The position numbers and the translations under genes were made by a program. From JBAUHN01 sp049680295 (GTDB lineage Bacteria; Pseudomonadota; Alphaproteobacteria; Rhodobacterales; Rhodobacteraceae), in contig JBAUHN010000470.1 of NCBI GenBank assembly GCA_049680295.1, forward strand, positions 1 through 21,744: 21,744 nucleotides of DNA. Reading direction: 5' to 3'. The notes under the pieces were generated by a model. It saw only the letters and a program-made list of their open reading frames with translations, was not told the origin of the DNA and did not search any database. Of this stretch, positions 1 to 7,983 are shown one piece after another; positions within the stretch are counted from its first letter, which is position 1; every line of letters starts with the position of its first letter.

Positions 1-806
1 GCCCCAAGTAACACCAGAAAGCTGCTGATCCACAACCAGATCAGCATCGCGATGACCGCGCCGATTGATCCGTAAACTTCGTTATAGTTACCAAAGTTTG
101 CCACGTAGAAAGAAAACCCGATCGACATCAGCGCCCAGCACAAGGCGGCCAGAAATGCGCCGGGTGACAGCCATCCGGCCCGTGTTGCCCTGCGGTTCGG
201 GCCAAAGCGGTAAAGCACGCCGATGCCGCCCAGGATCACGCCTAGTGCAATGCTCCACCGGACCAGATCAGCGATGGCGCGGGCACCCCATCCCCATGGG
301 ATAAACGCCAGTGCGATTGGTGCAACGATCACCGTCAGCACCGCCACGATCCCGACGCCAATCAGTGCCAGCGTCAGTGCAAAGGCGCGCAGGTAATGAC
401 GCACGCCGGGGCGGTTGCGTTGGCGGTAAACCGCGTTCAACCCGTTGATCATAGCCCCCACGCCTGCGCGTGCAGACCAGAGCGCGACGATCAATGACAA
501 GGCACCAGCCCAACCCAAAGTGTCACTGCTGGTGCTGACCAAAACCACAATTTGGTTGTTGAGTATGTCATAGACGTCATCCGGCATCAGTCCGCGCATC
601 TGTTCAAGCTGGGCAACAACGATAGCTGGATCTGCGATAATGGCCACTATGGCGATCAGCGCGGCGAGGCCGGGAAACACCGACAACATTGCGAAAAAGG
701 CAACACCGGCAGAGATGAGGCCAAGGTTGTTCTGGTCAATCTGTTTGAAACTGGCGACCGCAGCCGATCCGTATAGTTTTAACCCGGAATGCTGCGCTGC
801 GTGCAA
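1..806 (-). CDS. YihY/BrkB (UPF0761) family integral membrane protein, 3' end cut by window
   Basis: Translating the minus strand gives an open frame of about 268 codons that runs off the left edge. It begins near FKQIDQNNLGLISAGVAFF, continues through several hydrophobic helices and reaches YGSIGAVIAMLIWLWIS, a motif typical of the YihY/BrkB family. These are inner-membrane proteins of uncertain function, once misnamed ribonuclease BN and sometimes linked to serum resistance. No ATG exists upstream of the conserved region. An in-frame TAA lies just upstream, so the best start is TTG at 806, two bases from the stop of the upstream PLDc_N gene and probably translationally coupled to it. The C-terminus is outside the window. 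Family assignment is firm; the TTG start is inferred. Confidence 0.85.
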   Translation of the reverse strand, partial: MHAAQHSGLKLYGSAAVASFKQIDQNNLGLISAGVAFFAMLSVFPGLAALIAIVAIIADPAIVVAQLEQMRGLMPDDVYDILNNQIVVLVSTSSDTLGWAGALSLIVALWSARAGVGAMINGLNAVYRQRNRPGVRHYLRAFALTLALIGVGIVAVLTVIVAPIALAFIPWGWGARAIADLVRWSIALGVILGGIGVLYRFGPNRRATRAGWLSPGAFLAALCWALMSIGFSFYVANFGNYNEVYGSIGAVIAMLIWLWISSFLVLLG

Positions 807-807
807 T

Positions 808-999
808 TCAGGTTACCGCAGAATTTGATTTCGGGCCGATAATGAACCAAATGACAAAGCCGACAATTGGCATGATCAGCACTAGCAGTGTCCATAGCAC
901 TTTGCGGCCGGTACTGACGCGTGATCCGATGATTGAAATGATCGCCCAGACATCCAGGGCCAATATGATCAGCCCGCCTAATCCTGTGTATTCAGACAT
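808..999 (-). CDS. Small PLDc_N-domain membrane protein
   Basis: This encodes 63 residues with two hydrophobic helices, roughly residues 7-26 and 34-54. They are separated by a short basic stretch (SRVSTGRK) and followed by IGPKS near the C-terminus. The pattern (LDVWAIISII, then VLWTLLVLIMPIVGFVIWFIIGPK) matches the PLDc_N domain. That domain is the N-terminal membrane hairpin of cardiolipin synthases, but it is common as a stand-alone small protein of unknown function. There is no phospholipase HKD motif, so it is not an enzyme by itself. A Shine-Dalgarno-like AGGGAG lies just upstream of the ATG on the minus strand. The stop sits directly against the start of the YihY-like gene, suggesting a two-gene unit. 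Confidence 0.8.
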   Translation of the reverse strand: MSEYTGLGGLIILALDVWAIISIIGSRVSTGRKVLWTLLVLIMPIVGFVIWFIIGPKSNSAVT

Positions 1000-1169
1000 T
1001 GAATTCTCCCTGCACCATCTTTAGGCTTCTATATATAGTATTGTTAGCGCGGCTTAAAAGCACTCAAGCGGAAAAGCCGAAGACTGATTTAGCTCTGCCC
1101 ATCCAAATTTCCGCATCACTGCCGCATTATTTCGCTTGCCCTTACCGGCCGAGCGTCCAGAATGCCTAC

Positions 1170-2456
1170 ATGTTCGATATCACCCCACTTTCTGCCGCCA
1201 TTGATGCCAAACGCGATGATCTGATCGCCCTGACGCAAGACTTGATCCGTATTCCGACGCTTAACCCGCCGGGAGAGAACTATCGCGCGATTTGTGACTA
1301 TCTGGACACGCGGCTGGCGGGGCATGGGTTTGAAACGGAGCTGATCCGCGCGCACGGCACTCCCGGTGACAGCACGCGCTATCCACGCTGGAATATCATT
1401 GCGCGCAAGGCGGGCAAGCATGCGGGCGAATGCGTGCATTTCAACAGCCACACGGATGTGGTCGAGGTCGGTGCCGGCTGGACCTTTGATCCTTTCGGTG
1501 CCGAAATTTCGGACGGTAAGATCTATGGCCGGGGCGCATGTGATATGAAAGGCGGGCTTGCGGCGTCGATCATTGCCGCTGAGGCGTTCATCGAGATCCA
1601 CCCCGATTTTGCCGGCGCGATTGAGATTTCCGGCACAGCGGACGAAGAATCCGGTGGCTACGGCGGCGTCGCCTATCTGGCCGAGCAGGGGTATTTCAAC
1701 CCCGAGCGGGTGCAGCACGTCATCATCCCCGAACCGTTGAACAAGGACCGCATCTGCCTGGGCCATCGCGGCGGGTGGTGGGCCGAGATTGAGACCAAAG
1801 GCGAGATCGCCCATGGCTCGATGCCGTTTCTGGGCGATTGCGCAGTACGCCATATGGGGGCCGTACTGGGCGAATTTGAGGATAAGCTGTTTCCGGCAAT
1901 GGCTGCGCGCTACACTGAAATGCCTGTGGTTCCCGAAGGGGCACGGCAATCGACGATGAACATCAATTCCATTCACGGCGGACAAAAGGAACAAAGCGAC
2001 GATTTCACCGGATTACCCGCCCATTGCGTACCGGACAGCTGCCGCATTGTTATTGACCGTCGCTTTTTGGTTGAGGAACCGTTGGACCAAGTGCGCGGCG
2101 AAGTGACCGCCCTGTTAGAGGGTTTGCGCGACAATCGTGCGGATTTTGACTATACATTGACCGAGCTGAACAGCGTCCTGCCGTCGATGACAGACAAACA
2201 TGCGCCCGTGGTGCAGACCGTGACCCGCGCCATTCAGGAAGTGTTGGGCAAGATGCCGGATTATGTGGCCAGTCCGGGGACTTACGATCAAAAACACATC
2301 GACCGGATTGGCAGGTTGAAAAACTGCATCGCGTATGGGCCGGGTATTCTGGAGCTGGCGCACAAGCCGGACGAATACATCGGCATCGACGACATGATCG
2401 ACAGCGCCAAGGTTATGGCGGCCAGTTTGGCGACGCTTTTGGTGCCGCAGACCTAG
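1170..2456 (+). CDS. M20 family metallo-deacylase (ArgE/DapE type)
   Basis: The product has 428 residues and resembles the acetylornithine deacetylase/succinyl-diaminopimelate desuccinylase family, which are cytosolic two-zinc enzymes hydrolysing N-acyl amino acids or dipeptides. Visible metal and catalytic residues are His94 and Asp96 (SHTDVVEVG), Asp125 (GACDMKGG), Glu159-Glu160 (TADEESGG) and His398 near the C-terminus (ELAHKPDEY). The family dimerisation (lid) domain occupies the middle. The frame is open upstream to 999, but the start at 1170 (MFDITPLSAAID) fits the family length; no strong ribosome-binding site is seen. The true substrate cannot be read from sequence. The peptide importer and amidase nearby make a role in peptide or acyl-amino-acid breakdown plausible. 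Its stop overlaps the convergent Hsp70-like gene by four bases. Confidence 0.88.
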   Translation: MFDITPLSAAIDAKRDDLIALTQDLIRIPTLNPPGENYRAICDYLDTRLAGHGFETELIRAHGTPGDSTRYPRWNIIARKAGKHAGECVHFNSHTDVVEVGAGWTFDPFGAEISDGKIYGRGACDMKGGLAASIIAAEAFIEIHPDFAGAIEISGTADEESGGYGGVAYLAEQGYFNPERVQHVIIPEPLNKDRICLGHRGGWWAEIETKGEIAHGSMPFLGDCAVRHMGAVLGEFEDKLFPAMAARYTEMPVVPEGARQSTMNINSIHGGQKEQSDDFTGLPAHCVPDSCRIVIDRRFLVEEPLDQVRGEVTALLEGLRDNRADFDYTLTELNSVLPSMTDKHAPVVQTVTRAIQEVLGKMPDYVASPGTYDQKHIDRIGRLKNCIAYGPGILELAHKPDEYIGIDDMIDSAKVMAASLATLLVPQT

Positions 2457-3706
2457 TCAAACGCCGTTGCGGCACCTAAGGCTAAACCGTCAACAATCGC
2501 GGTCATTGCAGCGCCTCGGTGGGCCTGGGCCGCAGGCAGGCGCGCGCGCAGGGTGTCTTCGACCACGGACATCAGGCTGGAGCCACCGACAAAAATCAGA
2601 TGGGTCACAGCTGATGCCTCAACCCCGGCCCGGGCCAGGGTTTCATCGGCAGCCTTACCAATCTGGCCTGCCAAACCGGCCAAAGTTTCGGTCATAAGCG
2701 CGCTGGGCAACGGCACGGCCAACGCGGTCTCTAACACATGCAGATCAATGGTTGGCGATTGAGCGGCGGCATCGTTTGCCGCGATCTTGCCGGTTTCGAC
2801 TGCAAAGGCCAGATCGTGGCCCAATTCGTCCTCCAGCACCCGGCAAAGGCGCGTCAGCTTGTCAGGTTCCACTGCATATTTCAACAGATCGCGGGCCAGA
2901 AGCCTTGTGTCAGGGGCATAAAGGAACGGGATTTTTTGCCATGTCGCCAAGTCCTGAAACACCGAATTGGGCGCTTTGTGCGTATCCTTGCCAAAGGCGT
3001 GCCGAATGGCGCTGCCGCGCCCGAGCAACGGCATCACATGTGCAATGCTAAGCTGGCGGTCAAAGTCGGTGCCGCCCATGCGCAATCCGTGACTGGCAAG
3101 GATATCAATGCCGTGGCCGTCAGCGCCATGCCGAAACAGCGTGAAATCCGAGGTGCCGCCGCCAATATCAAGGATCAGGCCCAGATCACCCGGGGCCAAC
3201 ACGTCGCGATTGGCCAGTGCTGCGGCTTCGGGTTCGTTCATAAACGCCACATCGGAAAACCCTGCGGCAAGATAGGCGTCGCGCAAATCCAGTGCGGCCT
3301 GTGTGTTGCGGGCGGGATCGGCGCTGTGAAACATCACCGGGCGACCGGACAAAGCGCGATCAAATGTCTGGCCGGTTGTGGTTTCCGCGCGGGATTTGAT
3401 TTGCGCCAGAAACCGGGCTGTGATCTCGATGAAATCTATCCGTTCGCCCAACAGATTGCGGGTCTCGCGCATCAGCCCGGTGCCCAGCAGGCTTTTGAGC
3501 GCGCGCATGTAACGCCCTTCGTCCCCTGCCAGCAAGGCGTCATTGGCGGGTTGCCCGATGATCATTTTGCGGGTCTCAAAATCAAAAAACACCGCCGTTG
3601 GCAACGTCGGCTGGCCTGCGTCCATGTCGACCAAAACCGGCTGGCCATCCCTGGCGACACCGGCGGCAGAATTTGACGTGCCAAAATCGACCCCAAGAAC
3701 GGACAT
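2453..3706 (-). CDS. yegD: YegD-like Hsp70-family ATPase lacking a substrate-binding domain
   Basis: The 417-residue product is essentially only the actin-like nucleotide-binding domain of Hsp70. It shows the phosphate-1 loop VDFGTSNSA (residues 6-14), phosphate-2 LDIGGGTSDF around residues 179-188, and an adenosine-type segment (IFVGGSS) near the C-terminus. Family markers of E. coli YegD are recognisable, including GRPVMF, FMNEPEAAAL, GGTDFD and MPLLGRG. The beta-sandwich and lid that bind client peptides in DnaK are absent, so a classical chaperone role is not supported; the function of YegD proteins is unknown. The ATG is preceded by a GAGGG Shine-Dalgarno on the minus strand. It diverges from the peptide-binding protein gene and converges with the M20 deacylase. 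Confidence 0.85.
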   Translation of the reverse strand: MSVLGVDFGTSNSAAGVARDGQPVLVDMDAGQPTLPTAVFFDFETRKMIIGQPANDALLAGDEGRYMRALKSLLGTGLMRETRNLLGERIDFIEITARFLAQIKSRAETTTGQTFDRALSGRPVMFHSADPARNTQAALDLRDAYLAAGFSDVAFMNEPEAAALANRDVLAPGDLGLILDIGGGTSDFTLFRHGADGHGIDILASHGLRMGGTDFDRQLSIAHVMPLLGRGSAIRHAFGKDTHKAPNSVFQDLATWQKIPFLYAPDTRLLARDLLKYAVEPDKLTRLCRVLEDELGHDLAFAVETGKIAANDAAAQSPTIDLHVLETALAVPLPSALMTETLAGLAGQIGKAADETLARAGVEASAVTHLIFVGGSSLMSVVEDTLRARLPAAQAHRGAAMTAIVDGLALGAATAFD

Positions 3707-3834
3707 GATGACCCTCTATCGCAAGTTGAATAAAGCCGCGTGCCTAACGCCAACCCAAGGCAAAGGCAAACAAATTTGGCCAAAAAGGCTGGCCACAGAC
3801 AGTGCTTTTGTCTAACATTCAGCCTGAATGAACC

Positions 3835-3840
3835 AGGAGA
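3835..3840 (+). promoter_or_regulatory. Ribosome-binding site deciding the start of the peptide-binding protein
   Basis: The AGGAGA element lies five bases before the ATG at 3846. An in-frame ATG at 3828 lies upstream of this element and has no comparable site, so 3846 is chosen. That choice also places a clean signal peptide at the N-terminus. Confidence 0.75.
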
Positions 3841-3845
3841 CGACA

Positions 3846-5324
3846 ATGTTCCATTTTCGCACGCTAATTATGGGTCTCAGCACGGCGGCTTTGATGGCCG
3901 GATCTGCCATGGCTAAAGGCGACATTGTCGTCGCGATGCAGCTTGAACCGCCACATCTTGATCCGACAAGTGCCGCGGCTGGGGCAATTGATTCCGTCCT
4001 TTATTCCAACGTGTTCGAAGGTCTGACCCGCTTTATGGGTGACGGTTCCATTGTTCCGGGCCTCGCTCAGTCCTGGGAAATTTCGGACGACGGGCTGGTG
4101 TATACGTTTAAACTGCACAGCGGTGTCTTGTTTCATGATGGCACTGACATGAATGCTGAAGACGTGAAATTCTCGCTTGATCGGGCGCGCGCTGAGGACA
4201 GCACTAACGCGCAAAAGGCGCTTTATGCCGGCATTACCGATGTTGCGGTGATTGATCCGCTGACCGTGCAGCTGACATTGGCTGAACCGAACGGCAATAT
4301 GCTGTTTAACCTGGCCTGGGGCGACGCGGTGATTGTTGCACCTGAATCGATTGACAACATCAAACAGCTGCCGATTGGCACCGGTGCGTTCAAATTCACC
4401 AGCTGGACCCAGGGCGACAAGATCGAGATTGAAAGAAATGCGGCTTATTGGGGGCCTGCTGCAACGCTTGAACGCGCGACATTCAAATTCATCTCGGACC
4501 CGACGGCGGCGTTTGCTGCGGTGATGGCCGAAGATGTTGACGTATTTTCCGGCTTCCCCGCCCCTGAAAACCTGCCGCAGTTTGAAGCCGATCCGCGGTT
4601 CCAGGTTCTCATCGGCTCGACCGAAGGTGAGACGATCCTGTCGACCAACAACAAGATGCCGCCCTTTGACAACGTCAAGGTCCGCGAAGCCGTGGCCCAT
4701 GCCATTGATCGCCAGGCCATCATTGATGGGGCGATGTTTGGCTATGGCACTCCGATTGGCACACATTTCGCACCGCATAATCCGGCCTATGTCGATCTGA
4801 AAGCAAACAGCAATTACGATCCTGAAAAATCCAAGGCGCTGCTGGCCGAGGCTGGCTTTGCTGATGGGTTTGAGACCACACTGCACTTGCCACCCCCGTC
4901 CTACGCACGGCGCGGCGGCGAGATTATCGCGGCTCAGCTGGCCGCTGTCGGCATCAAAGCCGAGATTATCAACGTCGAATGGGCGCAGTGGCTGGAAACC
5001 GTGTTCAAGGGCAAGGATTTTGGCCTGACCATCGTCAGCCACACTGAACCGATGGACATCGGAATTTATGCCAATCCGGACTATTATTTCCAGTACGATA
5101 ATCCGGAATTCCAGGATCTGATGACAAAGCTGAACGCGACAACCGATCCCGATGAACGCAGCAAGTTGCTGGGCGATGCACAGCGCATGATCTCAGAGGA
5201 TTACGTCAACGGCTATTTGTTTCAGTTGGCAGCATTGTCTGTGGCCAAGGCTGGTGTTCAGGGTCTTTGGGTCAATGCACCGACACAGGCGACGGATTTA
5301 ACCGCTGTCAGCTGGGCTGAGTAA
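3846..5324 (+). CDS. Periplasmic peptide-type ABC transporter solute-binding protein (SBP_bac_5)
   Basis: The product has 492 residues and an N-terminal Sec signal peptide ending in GSAMA-KGD (cleavage after about residue 23). The mature part has the fold markers of the DppA/OppA/NikA family: VVAMQLEPPHLDPT, NVFEGLTRF, LAQSWEIS and VREAVAHAIDR. It would capture a peptide or related compound in the periplasm and deliver it to an ABC permease. The matching permeases and ATPase are probably the genes at 7036-10405, but an intrinsic terminator and an opposite-strand Hint gene lie in between. That is unusual for this transporter class. Ligand specificity cannot be predicted: the family also carries nickel, opines, glutathione and oligosaccharides. 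Confidence 0.9.
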   Translation: MFHFRTLIMGLSTAALMAGSAMAKGDIVVAMQLEPPHLDPTSAAAGAIDSVLYSNVFEGLTRFMGDGSIVPGLAQSWEISDDGLVYTFKLHSGVLFHDGTDMNAEDVKFSLDRARAEDSTNAQKALYAGITDVAVIDPLTVQLTLAEPNGNMLFNLAWGDAVIVAPESIDNIKQLPIGTGAFKFTSWTQGDKIEIERNAAYWGPAATLERATFKFISDPTAAFAAVMAEDVDVFSGFPAPENLPQFEADPRFQVLIGSTEGETILSTNNKMPPFDNVKVREAVAHAIDRQAIIDGAMFGYGTPIGTHFAPHNPAYVDLKANSNYDPEKSKALLAEAGFADGFETTLHLPPPSYARRGGEIIAAQLAAVGIKAEIINVEWAQWLETVFKGKDFGLTIVSHTEPMDIGIYANPDYYFQYDNPEFQDLMTKLNATTDPDERSKLLGDAQRMISEDYVNGYLFQLAALSVAKAGVQGLWVNAPTQATDLTAVSWAE

Positions 5325-5342
5325 GCTGCATCAGAAATTTTG

Positions 5343-5372
5343 AAAAGGCCCTCCATTTGGGGGGCTTTTTTT
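5343..5372 (+). terminator. Intrinsic terminator after the peptide-binding protein gene
   Basis: A stem formed by GGCCCTCC and GGGGGGCT (two G-T wobbles) around an ATTT loop is flanked by AAAA on the left and a run of seven T on the right. It starts 19 bases after the stop codon. The A-run and T-run can also pair, extending the stem. In reverse it leaves a TTTTC tract, so it may act weakly for the minus-strand Hint gene as well. Confidence 0.85.
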
Positions 5373-5524
5373 GTGGATGGCGATTGATTTTTGCGGTGTC
5401 AGCTTTTGCGTTACGAATGATACTTGAAGCACTTGTTCGCGGCCTTTCCTTTTGGTCGAAAGCGAAAAGTGATGTTTGGTGTCTCAGGTTGAATTGGAAA
5501 CGCTTTGATCGGCGGATGTCGCGG
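5373..5524. other. Intergenic region between terminator and Hint gene 3' end
   Basis: These 152 bases hold no convincing gene, RNA or strong hairpin. They are moderately AT-rich, resembling the adjoining Hint gene more than the ABC genes. Confidence 0.5.
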
Positions 5525-6778
5525 TTACGCGCCGCTGGCCCTGATATTCAGTCGCGGTTGATCCGGGATGCCGGTTTTTGACATGGCGCTAACCAAAAGC
5601 CGCGCCTCGTAGGATTTCAGTGTCGGGCGCGCGATTTCAATCTTGGCGTTGGATTGCGATATCTCACGTTCCATCAGTTTTTGGGTTTTGGCCAAGGTCA
5701 ACAAGGCCATATCCCCTACAAAAAAGCTTTCGGTTGGTTGACCGTTTGAATAGATGATTTCATGCCGATCCAGCAGCAGATGGTAGTAAGAAATCTTTTT
5801 CGGCACTTTCGTCGCATGAATGCCCGGCAGGCCGATGAGATGCTTTGCGGCAACAAAAACTTCTGGTTCACCAAAGAATAACTCGCACATAGAATTGGCA
5901 ATAAGAATCCGGTGTTGCGGTGATACAAACAGGTCCTGATCATTATCAAGGCAATGCGCCTTTATCTGGATCGGTAGGGTGCGATCACAGGCCACAAAAC
6001 GCGAGTTCAATGCAGCTTTCAACGGTTGAAACCCGTTATCTGCAGTAGCGATCATATCACCTTTGCGCAGCCATTGGACCGGTCTGGGGCCATTTTGGGT
6101 TTCAATTAGCGTGCCCTCCAAAAAGCACACGACGGTACCGTTATTAATAAACAGGTCCCAGGTGCCGTCCGGGCTATCAGGGTCAAGATTGTCTGTATCG
6201 TAATCAGCCAGTTCTGACGCATTCCCCGAACCAGGCAGAATAAAGTCATTGCCAGCGCCGTCGGTAACGCCGGCTTGCGCTTGCGCGCCAAAACCATTGG
6301 TAAAGCCAATGTTTTCGTAAATATACTCGACACCAAAAGTGCCGCCGCCAAGGCTCGACAGTACAACTTGGAATGTATTGGTACCGCCGCCTTGATAAGG
6401 CTCAACACCAAACCAGGTTATTGTGACAGTGTTGTTAACTGTATCAAGATCCCAATAGATATTGTTACTTCCGGTAGGGTTGCCGCCGGTCAAATCATGA
6501 TCAGTCCAGAACGGCGCCAGCGCAGGTTCGGGATAGGACGCAAGGCTGGAACCATTGTATGTCGTGTCGGGACCAGTGAATGTGATCAAGCCATTGGTGT
6601 TGATATAAATATCGGTATAGGACGTGCCAAAGAAATCTATCCCACCGGCACCAAACACCGACGTAACGTCAACTGCAATTGACCCATCATCATCGTTGCC
6701 CGCATCTGGTGTACTGGCAAGAAAATTGAATTCGCCGTGCCCTGTCGGGCCGCCCAATCCGGTGTTCACTGTTGGCAT
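5525..6778 (-). CDS. NIDO (nidogen-like) plus Hint-domain protein
   Basis: The product has 417 residues. Residues of about 40-215 look like a NIDO-type beta-rich extracellular domain (INTNGLITFTG, PALAPFWTDHD, NTVTITWFGVEPY). From Cys218 a Hint domain of the Hint_2 type follows: CFLEGTLIET, PVQWLRKGD, then SPQHRIL around residues 286-292 (equivalent to the intein/Hedgehog TxxH block) and YYHLLLDRHEII with TESFF around 331-352. About 60 residues of tail follow. There is no Sec signal peptide, so secretion, if any, would be by another route such as type I. Hint domains self-cleave at their N-terminal Cys through a thioester; whether this one is active is unknown. The gene is visibly lower in GC than its neighbours and lies opposite to them, consistent with later insertion. 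Confidence 0.82.
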   Translation of the reverse strand: MPTVNTGLGGPTGHGEFNFLASTPDAGNDDDGSIAVDVTSVFGAGGIDFFGTSYTDIYINTNGLITFTGPDTTYNGSSLASYPEPALAPFWTDHDLTGGNPTGSNNIYWDLDTVNNTVTITWFGVEPYQGGGTNTFQVVLSSLGGGTFGVEYIYENIGFTNGFGAQAQAGVTDGAGNDFILPGSGNASELADYDTDNLDPDSPDGTWDLFINNGTVVCFLEGTLIETQNGPRPVQWLRKGDMIATADNGFQPLKAALNSRFVACDRTLPIQIKAHCLDNDQDLFVSPQHRILIANSMCELFFGEPEVFVAAKHLIGLPGIHATKVPKKISYYHLLLDRHEIIYSNGQPTESFFVGDMALLTLAKTQKLMEREISQSNAKIEIARPTLKSYEARLLVSAMSKTGIPDQPRLNIRASGA

Positions 6779-6822
6779 TGCGGGTTTCTGCTCCGTTAGA
6801 TTACGTGTCTGGGTACTGAAAA

Positions 6823-6854
6823 ACTATGGCCACAGCGAGGCCGGACTATGGCCA
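6823..6854. repeat. Direct repeat ACTATGGCCA, two copies 22 bases apart
   Basis: The ten-base unit occurs exactly at 6823-6832 and 6845-6854, a spacing of about two helical turns. It lies 45-76 bases upstream of the Hint gene start and about 180 bases upstream of the permease gene. Position and spacing fit an operator pair, but no regulator is identified. Confidence 0.45.
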
Positions 6855-6966
6855 ATGTGGGTTTCACCGGACGCCTGACAGCGATGTATCGTGGCGCTAT
6901 GTGGTCGATCTGACCCGCATCGACCTGACTAAACGCGACCAAACGAAATGCGCCAAGGCCGACCGC

Positions 6967-6995
6967 TTTAACGATAGCTTGCTTACTGGCATAAT
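6967..6995 (+). promoter_or_regulatory. Possible promoter for the permease-led operon
   Basis: CATAAT at 6990-6995 matches five of six bases of the -10 consensus, with TTTAAC 17 bases upstream as a poor -35. It lies about 41 bases before the first permease codon. A separate promoter is needed here because the upstream gene on this strand ends in a terminator and the intervening gene is antisense. The match is weak. Confidence 0.25.
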
Positions 6996-7035
6996 CGCTC
7001 TGGACCCCGCCAAACCCCGCGCCTAGTCTCGGCCC

Positions 7036-7983
7036 ATGTTGCGCTACACGCTCAAACGGTTCGTGTCTTTGGTTATCAGTCTGGCCGTCGCCTCGCTGGT
7101 GATCTTCTTTGTGATTGAAGTTGCACCCGGTGATCCGGCGTCCTTTATGCTGGGGTTGAATGCGCAGCCCGAAACGCTGGCGGCTTTGCGCAGCGAACTG
7201 GGGTTGGACGTGCCGAAGTGGCAGCGTTATGCCACGTGGGTTGGTGGTATGATTTCGGGTGATTTTGGCACCTCATACACTTACCGCACACCAGTTGCGG
7301 ATATGATTGCCGGGCGCTTGTGGGTGTCTTTACCGCTGACGCTCTACGCGCTGACGTTGTCGACGCTGATCGCCTTTCCTGCCGGAATTTATGCGGCCTC
7401 GCGCCGGGGCGGCCTGGGCGATATTTCGGTGATGGGGGCTACGCAACTGGGTGTGGCGATCCCGAATTTCTGGTTCGCGATGATGATGGTGCTGGTTTTT
7501 GCCATAAATCTTCGCTGGTTTTCTGCTGGGGGGTTTGTGGGCTGGGACAAAGGATTTTGGGCAGGGCTACATTCTTTGACATTGCCTGCGATCTCACTGG
7601 CCTTGCCGCAGGCCGCGATCCTTGCGCGGGTGATGCGGTCGTCGCTATTGGATGTCCTGGGCGAGGATTTTATACGCACGGCCCGCGCCAAGGGCCTCAG
7701 CGCGCGGCAGGCATTGTGGCGGCACGGATTGCGCAATGCGCTGATCCCGGTACTGACCATCATCGGCTTGCAGTTTTCCTTTCTGTTGGCAGGCTCAATC
7801 ATCATTGAACAGGTTTTCTATCTTCCGGGGTTAGGGCGGCTGGTGTTTCAGTCGATCTCGGCGCGCGATCTGATTGTGGTGGAGAGTGTGGTGATGTTGC
7901 TGGTGTTCGCTGTGATCATGGTGAACTTTTTGGTTGATCTGGCATATGCGGCGGTTGACCCGCGCCTGCGGTCGCGGGCATGA
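7036..7983 (+). CDS. Peptide-type ABC transporter permease (DppB family)
   Basis: This is a 315-residue inner-membrane protein with the DppB/OppB layout. A first helix after LRYTLKRFVSLV is followed by the periplasmic segment APGDPASFMLG and SGDFGTSYTYRTPV, then five further helices. The ATPase-docking EAA loop is seen at EDFIRTARAKGLS (from about residue 210), and the usual C-terminal segment FQSISARDL with DLAYAAVDPRLR is present. It should pair with the next permease and the fused ATPase to import the ligand of the binding protein at 3846. No clear Shine-Dalgarno precedes the ATG. The stop overlaps the next gene by four bases (ATGA). Confidence 0.92.
   Translation: MLRYTLKRFVSLVISLAVASLVIFFVIEVAPGDPASFMLGLNAQPETLAALRSELGLDVPKWQRYATWVGGMISGDFGTSYTYRTPVADMIAGRLWVSLPLTLYALTLSTLIAFPAGIYAASRRGGLGDISVMGATQLGVAIPNFWFAMMMVLVFAINLRWFSAGGFVGWDKGFWAGLHSLTLPAISLALPQAAILARVMRSSLLDVLGEDFIRTARAKGLSARQALWRHGLRNALIPVLTIIGLQFSFLLAGSIIIEQVFYLPGLGRLVFQSISARDLIVVESVVMLLVFAVIMVNFLVDLAYAAVDPRLRSRA

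Noticed and set aside
1020..1060. TATATATA stretch as a promoter for the flanking divergent genes
   Set aside because: A -10-like sequence is present on both strands, but no convincing -35 is found, so neither direction can be assigned.
1116..1994. Long open frame antisense to the M20 deacylase
   Set aside because: It shows no family motif, and the opposite strand carries a clear M20 enzyme with all metal ligands. It is a by-product of GC-rich codon usage.
2738..3676. 312-codon open frame antisense to the Hsp70-like gene
   Set aside because: The translation is low in recognisable structure and rich in Cys, His and Arg typical of shadow frames. The Hsp70 ATPase motifs on the other strand explain the region.
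3864..5042. 392-codon open frame antisense to the peptide-binding protein
   Set aside because: It has no motifs. The plus strand has a ribosome-binding site, signal peptide and full family match.
5400..5524. Possible terminator hairpin downstream of the Hint gene (around CTTTTGG...GCGAAAAG)
   Set aside because: The arms have mismatches and there is no T-run in the minus-strand direction. The stronger structure at 5343-5372 may serve instead.
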